Shown in pieces: positions 8,185 to 14,538 of a DNA stretch of 37,446 bases. Location: contig DXMU01000043.1 in assembly GCA_019414025.1 (NCBI GenBank), positions 1 through 37,446 of the forward strand, in the 5' to 3' direction. The notes under the pieces were generated by a model. That model worked only from the letters and a program-made list of their open reading frames with translations, searched no databases and was not told the DNA's origin. A program made the translations under genes and the position numbers. Origin of the DNA: Collinsella sp. GTDB taxonomy: Bacteria; Actinomycetota; Coriobacteriia; Coriobacteriales; Coriobacteriaceae. Position 1 is the first letter of the stretch; each line of letters starts with the position of its first letter.

Positions 8185-9432
8185 ATGGCATCTAATCAAG
8201 AAACGGTCGTCATTAAGGCGCGCATGGACCGTATTCCCTCGGCGTTGTCGCCCGAACTTGTCGAGCGCATTGCCGCCGATCGTGCTTCGGGCTATGTCAA
8301 CCCGTATCGTTGCAACGACGATCAGGTCATTCGTCGTATTGATCGCGCCGCCGACAAAGGCACGCTCATGCGTCCGGCCTTTATGCGCGATACCGAAAAG
8401 ATTTTGCATCTGCCCGCATACACCCGTTATGCAGGCAAAACGCAGGTCTTTAGTTTTCGCAGCAACGATGACCTGTCGCGTCGCGGTCTACACGTGCAGC
8501 TTGTCTCGCGCATCGCTCGCGATGTAGGACGTGCCCTGGGGCTCAATTGCGATCTGATCGAGGCGATTGGCCTGGGTCACGACTTGGGACACACGCCTTT
8601 CGGCCATGCCGGCGAGCGCTTCCTCAACGATATCTATCACGAGCGTACGGGGCGTTATTTTTTCCATAACGTGCAGTCGGTTCGCGTGCTCGACGCGTTG
8701 TATGGCCGCAACGTGTCGCTCCAGACGCTCGACGGCGTGCTATGCCATAACGGCGAGTACGAGCAGCGTGTGTTTGAGCTCTCGGACATGGGCTCCTTTG
8801 ACCAGTTTGACCAGACGGTTGAGGATTGCATTGCCACGGGCTATAGTGAAATTGAGCATCTGCGTCCCATGACGCTCGAGGGCTGCGTCGTTCGCATCTC
8901 GGATATTCTTGCCTACGTCGGTCGTGACCGTCAGGATGCGATCGCGGCGGGCCTGCTTTCGCCCGACGCTTTTGATGATGGCCGGGGCGGTGCCTACAAC
9001 AGTTGGATCCTCACGCATGCCTCCATCGATATCGTTGAGCACAGCTATGGTAAGCCGCGCATCGAGATGAGCGAGGACCTGTTTGAGGAAATTCGCCGAG
9101 CCAAGCGCGAGAACTACGAGAAGATCTATAGCAAGGGCGGTATCGAAGGCGATTCCGAGGCGGAGCTGCGCGAGGCGTTCGTAAAGCTCTACGACCGTTG
9201 CCTGCGGGATCTAAACAGTGGTGACGAGTCCTCTTACATCTTTAAGCACTATATTTCGCGCATTGAGCAGCAGCTTTCCTACTACGATCGCACCTATGCC
9301 TGGCAGGACGACAAGGATCAAGCCGTTGTGGATTATATCGCGAGCATGACGGACGGTTATTTCTGCGAACTTACGAGCAAGCTGTTCCCTGGTCTGGAGT
9401 TTCCGCACCGTACCTATATTAACGAACGGTAG
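8185..9432 (+). CDS. dGTPase-like HD-domain triphosphohydrolase
   Basis: A 415-residue protein of the deoxyguanosinetriphosphate triphosphohydrolase family. The N-terminal part has the family block YAGKTQVF (residues 82-89). The HD metal site is visible as His103, His132-Asp133 in GLGHDLGHTPFGHAGE and Asp240 in RISDILAYVGRD. Known relatives hydrolyse dGTP or other dNTPs to the nucleoside plus triphosphate and influence dNTP pools and genome stability. I chose ATG 8185 because AAGGAG lies six bases upstream; TTG 8158 in frame has no such site. The next gene is rarA, also a replication-maintenance gene, 42 bases downstream. Substrate preference is not known, so no symbol is given. Confidence 0.9.
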   Translation: MASNQETVVIKARMDRIPSALSPELVERIAADRASGYVNPYRCNDDQVIRRIDRAADKGTLMRPAFMRDTEKILHLPAYTRYAGKTQVFSFRSNDDLSRRGLHVQLVSRIARDVGRALGLNCDLIEAIGLGHDLGHTPFGHAGERFLNDIYHERTGRYFFHNVQSVRVLDALYGRNVSLQTLDGVLCHNGEYEQRVFELSDMGSFDQFDQTVEDCIATGYSEIEHLRPMTLEGCVVRISDILAYVGRDRQDAIAAGLLSPDAFDDGRGGAYNSWILTHASIDIVEHSYGKPRIEMSEDLFEEIRRAKRENYEKIYSKGGIEGDSEAELREAFVKLYDRCLRDLNSGDESSYIFKHYISRIEQQLSYYDRTYAWQDDKDQAVVDYIASMTDGYFCELTSKLFPGLEFPHRTYINER

Positions 9433-9447
9433 TTCGTATTAATTCGG

Positions 9448-9453
9448 TATACT
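9448..9453 (+). promoter_or_regulatory. Candidate -10 element before rarA
   Basis: TATACT at 9448-9453 in an AT-rich 42-base gap. No good -35 is seen, and transcription from it would start only about 15-20 bases before the first ATG. Confidence 0.4.
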
Positions 9454-9474
9454 GTTAGTGGAAAACGTTTTTGA

Positions 9475-10842
9475 ATGATGCACGGGATGGCTATGGACGA
9501 CCTTTTTTCTGCCTCGACGCGCGAGCGTTCCTTTAAAAATGCGCCGCTCGCGGTGCGCATGCGACCCAATTCGCTCGACGAGTACGTGGGCCAGCAAAAG
9601 GCCGTCGGTAAGGGTTCATGGCTGCGTGCCGCGATCGAGCACGACGTGCTTTCGAGCGTGATTCTGTACGGCCCGGCTGGCACGGGCAAGACGACGCTGG
9701 CCCACATTATCGCCAACCATACCAAGAGCGAGTTTGTCGAGGTCAGCGCCGTCACGGGTACCGTGAAGGACCTGCGTCGCGTGATTGATGAGGCCAAGAC
9801 GCGCCTGAATACGTACGACCGCCGCACCATTCTATTCATCGATGAGATTCACCGCTTCTCTAAATCGCAGCAGGATGCCCTGCTGCATGCAGTTGAGAAC
9901 CGTACCGTCATTATGATTGGCGCTACGACGGAGAACCCGTACTTCGAGGTCAACTCGGCACTGCTCTCACGTGGTCGCGTCGTGGAGCTTGAGCATCTGA
10001 AGGATGAGGATATCGCCACGCTTATTGAACGTGCGCTTGAGGCGCCGCAGGGCTTGAACGGTAAGTTCTCGGCCGATGAGGATACGGTCAAGACCATCTG
10101 CACGCTGGCAGCGGGTGACGCTCGCTCGGCGCTCACGACGCTCGAGCTTGCGAGCGAGATTGCCGTCACGCGTCCCGATACCGAGGGAACGCCAGCGCCC
10201 GCGGCGGGGGAGCGCTATCCCATCACCGTGGATGACGTAAAGATCGCCAACCCGCGTCGCGGCTTTACGTATGACAAAAACGGCGACATGCACTACGACA
10301 TCATCAGTGCGTTCATCAAGTCCATGCGCGGTAGCGACCCCGATGCCACGATCTATTGGCTCGCGCGCATGATCGATGCTGGGGAGGATCCTAAGTTTAT
10401 CGCTCGCCGCATTATGATTCACGCTTCTGAGGATGTTGGCAACGCCGACCCGCAGGCGCTTTTGGTGGCGCATGCTGCCTTTAAATCTGCTGAAGTTATT
10501 GGCTATCCTGAATGTCGCATTAACCTGGCACAAGCTGCGCTCTATGTGTGCTTGGCGCCTAAGTCCAATGCGTGCGAGGCCTCGATCGATGCGGCGCTAG
10601 CCGATATTCATTCTAGTGGGCTTCGCGAGGTGCCGAGTTATCTGCGCGATCGCCATCGCCCTGGTAGCGATGAGTACGGCGTTTACAAGTATCCGCACGA
10701 TTATCCTGAAGGCTGGGTCGATCAGCGCTATTTGCCCGAAGGCCTGGAACGTGGTGCCTTTTGGCAGCCTGCCGGCCGCGGTTGGGAAGAGTGGCGTGTG
10801 GAGCAAAGCGAACGCGACCGTAGCGGTAACGCGCCCAAGTAG
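9475..10842 (+). CDS. rarA: Replication-associated recombination protein A (RarA/MgsA AAA+ ATPase)
   Basis: A 455-residue AAA+ ATPase related to eukaryotic WRNIP1/Mgs1. It acts at stalled replication forks and single-strand DNA ends. The Walker A motif GPAGTGKT is at residues 66-73, Walker B FIDEIHRF at 121-128 and sensor 1 GATTENP shortly after. The C-terminal domain ends with the family signature blocks DEYGVYKYPHDYPEGWV and YLPEG. A segment around residues 230-245 rich in Ala, Pro and Gly is a small insertion. The exact start is uncertain: ATG 9475, 9478, 9487 and 9493 are all in frame; 9493 has GGGATGG upstream and fits the usual MDDLF-type N-terminus, whereas 9475 has no clear site. Confidence 0.94.
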   Translation: MMHGMAMDDLFSASTRERSFKNAPLAVRMRPNSLDEYVGQQKAVGKGSWLRAAIEHDVLSSVILYGPAGTGKTTLAHIIANHTKSEFVEVSAVTGTVKDLRRVIDEAKTRLNTYDRRTILFIDEIHRFSKSQQDALLHAVENRTVIMIGATTENPYFEVNSALLSRGRVVELEHLKDEDIATLIERALEAPQGLNGKFSADEDTVKTICTLAAGDARSALTTLELASEIAVTRPDTEGTPAPAAGERYPITVDDVKIANPRRGFTYDKNGDMHYDIISAFIKSMRGSDPDATIYWLARMIDAGEDPKFIARRIMIHASEDVGNADPQALLVAHAAFKSAEVIGYPECRINLAQAALYVCLAPKSNACEASIDAALADIHSSGLREVPSYLRDRHRPGSDEYGVYKYPHDYPEGWVDQRYLPEGLERGAFWQPAGRGWEEWRVEQSERDRSGNAPK

Positions 10843-10937
10843 GTCATTGGCACCTCGCACATTCCCTTTGGGTATCTTTCCCCTTCTTTGGGGTACCATG
10901 AACAGCGTCTGTATTTCGATTTTTCCGGGAGGCTTGT

Positions 10938-11525
10938 ATGAGTCCCATTCAAATTGCCCTGCTGGTGCTTGCCATTGCCGGCGTGTGGGCTATCGTTGAG
11001 CTCGCGCTCACGCTGCGCAAGACCCGCACCGTTGTCGACTCGCTCGACAAGACGGTGAGCGACCTCAACAACACGATCGCCGAGGCGCAGCCGGTGGTGG
11101 CAAAACTCGACGGCGCTGTCGACGAGCTTACACCGGCACTTGCCCAGATGGAGCCGCTGCTTAAGTCGAGCAAGACCGCCGTTGACGCCCTGACGTCCAA
11201 CCTCGTTGAGGTCGAAGCCGTGGTTCGCGACATTTCCGAGGTCACGGGCAGTATGGCCGAGGCCAGCAACGCCGTGTCGAGCGTGACCGATTCTGCCGCT
11301 GGTGCCGTGCAGAAGCTGTTCAATAAGGTGAAGGCACCTGCAGCTGACGCCGAGCGCAAGCTCGCCGCTGCCGCTGCGGAGGCCGAGCAGCCCACCGTGC
11401 GTGTCCTAATTGGCGAGGACGAGGCTACCGATGGTGCAGATGTGGCTCAGAAGTCTGCAACCAAGCCGGCTCAGTATTACACCTATACGCCCGCCGAGAC
11501 CTCTGAGGAGTCTTGCGATGAGTAG
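10938..11525 (+). CDS. Membrane-anchored coiled-coil protein, DUF948-like
   Basis: A 195-residue protein with one N-terminal membrane helix (residues about 4-24) and then a long heptad-patterned region to about residue 135, rich in Val, Leu, Asp and Ala. This architecture matches DUF948-type proteins. The tail is Ala/Glu-rich and ends in a Thr/Glu-rich stretch. No enzymatic motif is seen; the protein is probably anchored in the membrane with the coil in the cytoplasm or at the membrane surface. It has a good start site (GGGAGG, five bases before ATG). Its last eight bases overlap the RsbW-like gene, so it is translated together with the sigma-factor genes. That position suggests, but does not prove, a role in signalling to the sigma factor. 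Confidence 0.75.
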   Translation: MSPIQIALLVLAIAGVWAIVELALTLRKTRTVVDSLDKTVSDLNNTIAEAQPVVAKLDGAVDELTPALAQMEPLLKSSKTAVDALTSNLVEVEAVVRDISEVTGSMAEASNAVSSVTDSAAGAVQKLFNKVKAPAADAERKLAAAAAEAEQPTVRVLIGEDEATDGADVAQKSATKPAQYYTYTPAETSEESCDE

Positions 11526-11895
11526 CGAAGCAACCTGCCCCATCACGCTGACCGTTGCCGGCGACCCGCGTCTCGCTCGCCTTGTGCGCATGACTGCCGC
11601 CAACGTCGGTGCCCTGTGCTCTATGTCTGTTGATCGCATCGAGGACATCCGCATGGCTGCCGAGGAGGCTTTCATCTTTGGTTGTACCGCGGTCGACTGC
11701 GACGACATCACCATCATATTCGATGTCGATGAGACCCACGTTGGCATGACTATTACCTTTGGCGATCAGGCTACGGTCGATGAAGACGACCAGGCTGCGG
11801 TGTATGCCGAGCTCATCCTCGCGAGCGTGTGCGACTCCTACGAAAAGACTGCGGCGCCCCTGACGCTTTCCCTCGACCTCAAGGCGGATATCTAA
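11518..11895 (+). CDS. RsbW/SpoIIAB-like protein lacking ATP-binding boxes
   Basis: A 125-residue protein that aligns by eye with the first two thirds of RsbW-type anti-sigma kinases: ITLTVAGDPRLARLVRMTAA matches their N-terminal strand and helix, and RIEDIRMAAEEAF matches the N-box helix. The Glu corresponding to the catalytic base seems kept (second Glu of AEEAF). The N-box Asn that binds magnesium is replaced by Phe (EAFIFGC instead of EAxTNA). The DxGxG and GxGL boxes that hold ATP are not found. ATP binding and kinase activity are therefore unlikely. GAGGAG lies eight bases before ATG 11518, inside the preceding gene. The sigma-factor gene starts two bases after the stop, the classic anti-sigma/sigma arrangement. 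Function as a sigma-binding protein is inferred. Confidence 0.7.
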   Translation: MSSEATCPITLTVAGDPRLARLVRMTAANVGALCSMSVDRIEDIRMAAEEAFIFGCTAVDCDDITIIFDVDETHVGMTITFGDQATVDEDDQAAVYAELILASVCDSYEKTAAPLTLSLDLKADI

Positions 11896-11896
11896 T

Positions 11897-12688
11897 ATGA
11901 CCGAACGTTCCCGGAGCGGTAAGACCGCTTGGGACAAGGAGAAAACCCGCGAGCTGTTTCGTCGTTACAAGGAGACCGGTGATCCGGACGCCCGCGAGCA
12001 GCTCGTCATGTCCCATATGAATCTGGTAAGGTTTCTTGCCAACAAATTTAAGAATCGCGGCGAGCCGCTCGACGACCTCATGCAGGTCGGCTATCTGGGT
12101 TTGCTCAAGGCTATCGACCGCTTTGACCCCGAGCGCGGGCTCGAGTTCACGACGTTTGCAACACCCACTATCTTGGGCGAGATTAAGCGCCACTTCCGCG
12201 ACAAGGGTTGGAGCGTGCGCGTGCCGCGCCGTCTGCAGGAGCTTTCTGCCAAGGTTAACCAGGCCACCGACAAGCTCACCAACGAGCTTCAGCGTTCGCC
12301 CAAGGTTGAGGAGATCGCTGAGTATCTAGATGTGACTGTCGATGAGGTCCTCGAGGCCATGGAATCGTCTTCGGCCTATACCTCGGTGCCCATCGAGGCT
12401 CCTGGTGCGTCCGATTCCGACGATGCCCCCTCGATTCTCGACCGTTACGCCGACGACGACAACGAGCTCGACTTTACCGATGACCGCCTGGTGATCGAGG
12501 AAGCCATTCGCGATTTCTCGCCGCGCGAGCGCGAGGTGATCGAGCTGCGCTTTGTGAAGGGCATGACCCAGATCGAGATCGCCAAGAAGCTGGGTATTTC
12601 TCAGGTGCAGGTTTCGCGTCTGCTGCGCCGCACGCTTAAGAAGATTCAGGACAAGATCGACCCCGACGGAGTGATGATTCGTTCATGA
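11897..12688 (+). CDS. RNA polymerase sigma factor, SigB/SigF/SigG family
   Basis: A 263-residue sigma-70 family group 3 factor. Region 2 spans about residues 38-105 (LVRFLANKF, DDLMQVGYLGLLKAIDRFDP, FATPTILGEIKRHFRD), region 3 about 110-165 and region 4 about 205-255 with the helix-turn-helix MTQIEIAKKLGISQVQVSRL. The TPTILGEIKRHFRDKGW block is characteristic of the SigB/SigF/SigG branch that controls stress response or sporulation. An acidic, Ser/Asp-rich linker lies at residues 170-195. It follows the RsbW-like gene by one base and overlaps the permease gene by four bases (ATGA). No anti-anti-sigma (STAS) gene is present nearby. The regulon cannot be read from the window. Confidence 0.93.
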   Translation: MTERSRSGKTAWDKEKTRELFRRYKETGDPDAREQLVMSHMNLVRFLANKFKNRGEPLDDLMQVGYLGLLKAIDRFDPERGLEFTTFATPTILGEIKRHFRDKGWSVRVPRRLQELSAKVNQATDKLTNELQRSPKVEEIAEYLDVTVDEVLEAMESSSAYTSVPIEAPGASDSDDAPSILDRYADDDNELDFTDDRLVIEEAIRDFSPREREVIELRFVKGMTQIEIAKKLGISQVQVSRLLRRTLKKIQDKIDPDGVMIRS

Positions 12689-14097
12689 GTGAGCACCCCC
12701 AACAAACCGATCGCGTGCTGCGCGACACCCGCATTCTGACGCTTCGCATTTGGGCTGTTGTCGGCTGCATTGTCATCGCCGCTGTCATCTTTAACCTTAT
12801 GGGCATCCTGGCGCCGGTTATTGAGTTTCTCGCTGTTGGTTCCATCATTGCCTTTGTGATGTCCCCGATCACCAACTGGCTCGAGCACCATGGCGTGAAT
12901 CGCGGCATCGGTTCGCTTATCGCGCTTATTGTTGTTGTTGCCGTACTCGTCGGTGTCGTTTGCATCTTGTCGCCGATTCTCTTTGGTCAGATCATGGAAG
13001 TCCTGAGCCGCCTGCCCGAGCAGCTTCGTGTTGCGGGTGGCGATCTCAATGAGATGATCTCGCATGCCAAGACGCTCAACAACACGCCGCTCAAGGAGTA
13101 TTTGGACGATAATCTTTCGTCGCTGGTTACCGTGGCATCGAAGTATGTGTCTCAGATCGCTGCCGAGCTTGGCCGTGGTGTGTTCCCGCTCATCACCAAT
13201 ACGGCCTCGCAGCTGTTCGTGATCTTCCTTGGTCTGGTGCTTGCGTACTGGATGGCCTGCGACTACCCTCGCATGCACCATGAGATTTGCACCATCATCG
13301 GTCAGGAGAAGGAGACCTCGTACCGCTTTATGGTCGCCATCCTTTCTCGCTCTGTCGGCGGCTACATGCGCGGTATGGTCGTGACGTCCATCTGCGGTGG
13401 TTTCCTCGCCTTTATCGGTTTTATGATCATCGGTCATCCGTATGCGGCGCTCATGGCTATCTTTACCGGCATCATGCATTTGGTTCCGGTCGTCGGTCCT
13501 TGGGTGAGCGCAGCAATCGCCACAGTGCTCGGTTTCATGTTCAGCCCCATGTTGGCGTTATGGACGCTCATCGTGACGATGGTCGCGCAAAACGTCACCG
13601 ACAACGTGATTTCGCCTAAGGTCATGCAAAGCTCGGTGCAGGTGCATCCCATCATGAGCCTCACGGCGCTCGTTATTGGCTCGGCACTTATGGGTCCCAT
13701 CGGCATGATTATTGCCATCCCGCTTTGTGCGGCTCTCAAGGGTATCTTCGTGTACTACTTCGAGAATGAGACCGGCCGCCAGCTTGTGGCCTATGACGGC
13801 GCCGTGTTTAAGGGCACACCGTACCGCGATGCCGATGGCAACCCGGTCGCCGCCTACGACGCGCTCGGCGACGACACCTTCATCTACGAGTCCGAGCTCA
13901 TCGGCAACGAGACTGCGCCCGAGGCCAAGGCCATGCCCAAGCCCGAGCTCGATAATCCCTGGATTAAGCTTTCGGGTCTGCAACCCGATGCCACGGGCTT
14001 CTTCAAGAACCCCTTCGCCAAGGACGATGACTCCAACTCAGACGACGACACCAAAACCGGCATCGACGGCTCCATGGACGATTCGGATTCCAAATAG
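12685..14097 (+). CDS. AI-2E family transporter (PerM/TqsA-like permease)
   Basis: A 470-residue polytopic membrane protein of the AI-2 exporter superfamily. Around eight hydrophobic segments lie between residues 20 and 365. The family block HLVPVVGPWVSA is visible near residue 267, followed by NVTDNVISPKVM and the GPIGMIIAIPL loop. The last 100 residues are soluble, acidic and Ser/Asp-rich, an unusually long tail. Members include quorum-signal exporters and Na+/H+ antiporters, so the substrate is unknown. The start overlaps the sigma-factor stop (ATGA), placing it in the same operon. It converges with the small minus-strand gene, with only six bases between the stops. Confidence 0.88.
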   Translation: MSEHPQQTDRVLRDTRILTLRIWAVVGCIVIAAVIFNLMGILAPVIEFLAVGSIIAFVMSPITNWLEHHGVNRGIGSLIALIVVVAVLVGVVCILSPILFGQIMEVLSRLPEQLRVAGGDLNEMISHAKTLNNTPLKEYLDDNLSSLVTVASKYVSQIAAELGRGVFPLITNTASQLFVIFLGLVLAYWMACDYPRMHHEICTIIGQEKETSYRFMVAILSRSVGGYMRGMVVTSICGGFLAFIGFMIIGHPYAALMAIFTGIMHLVPVVGPWVSAAIATVLGFMFSPMLALWTLIVTMVAQNVTDNVISPKVMQSSVQVHPIMSLTALVIGSALMGPIGMIIAIPLCAALKGIFVYYFENETGRQLVAYDGAVFKGTPYRDADGNPVAAYDALGDDTFIYESELIGNETAPEAKAMPKPELDNPWIKLSGLQPDATGFFKNPFAKDDDSNSDDDTKTGIDGSMDDSDSK

Positions 14098-14103
14098 GTT
14101 CTA

Positions 14104-14343
14104 TTAACGTTTCTTGAAGTTGTAAATGACAAGAAACGCGAGTAAAGCGATTGATAAGGGGCCGGCTACATAGAAAAAGAGAATGTCAATTGCACGTAGA
14201 GTGTAATAAGCCTTATCGCCGGACATTACTGCATACAATACGTAGCCAAATGCTGGTTGGTTTGCACACCAGCAGGAGAAGGCCAAGAGCGCTAAAAGTG
14301 CTACTACCAGAAGTACATTCAGGACAAATCGTTTACTTTTCAT
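14104..14343 (-). CDS. Small two-helix membrane protein of unknown function
   Basis: A 79-residue protein that I do not recognise. It has a basic start (MKSKR), a hydrophobic helix at about residues 6-28, a short polar loop (SGDKAYYTLR) and a second helix at about 52-74, ending in a basic NFKKR tail. ATG 14343 has an excellent GGAAGGAG site four to five bases upstream; an upstream in-frame ATG at 14424 would lack one. The gene and its flanks are clearly more AT-rich than the surroundings and use A/T-ending codons, which suggests recent acquisition. It sits in reverse between the permease gene and the hairpin at 14437. Confidence 0.65.
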   Translation of the reverse strand: MKSKRFVLNVLLVVALLALLAFSCWCANQPAFGYVLYAVMSGDKAYYTLRAIDILFFYVAGPLSIALLAFLVIYNFKKR

Positions 14344-14436
14344 CGATCTCTCCTTCCGGGTGAATCTTATATGGTATTTTACTAAAACCATGTTTTTAAA
14401 GGATTGCTTAGACCTAAATAACATGCACTTTCGCTG

Positions 14437-14466
14437 GAGGGTCGCCGTTTGGCGGCCCTCTTTTTT
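14437..14466 (+). terminator. Intrinsic terminator before alaS
   Basis: A 10-bp stem, GAGGGTCGCC (14437-14446) and GGCGGCCCTC (14451-14460), with loop GTTT and TTTTTT. It works on the plus strand, so it probably ends the sigma-factor/permease transcript although the small minus-strand gene lies between. It could also act as an alaS leader element, but the candidate alaS promoter begins inside its T tract. Confidence 0.9.
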
Positions 14467-14492
14467 GCATGGGGGCGGTTGGATGGTAATAT
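14465..14492 (+). promoter_or_regulatory. Candidate alaS promoter
   Basis: TTGCAT (14465-14470) and TAATAT (14487-14492) are 16 bases apart. The -35 overlaps the T tract of the preceding terminator. Transcription would begin about 40 bases before the alaS start. I see no T-box in this leader. Confidence 0.65.
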
Positions 14493-14538
14493 CGTTACGT
14501 TTGAACTGTTTCGATGTGAAACCGAGGAGATTCCCTCT

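Noticed and set aside
10870..10875. GGGTAT upstream of the DUF948-like gene as a SigB/SigF-type -10 for autoregulation
   Set aside because: No GTTT-type -35 lies at the right distance, and GGGTAT alone is too short to support a promoter.
11518..11895. The RsbW-like gene as a decayed pseudogene
   Set aside because: The frame is intact, has a ribosome site and is tightly packed between coupled genes, which argues for a maintained short protein.
14400..14538. A T-box leader for alaS
   Set aside because: The region has only a plain terminator hairpin and a promoter; there is no T-box sequence or specifier loop.
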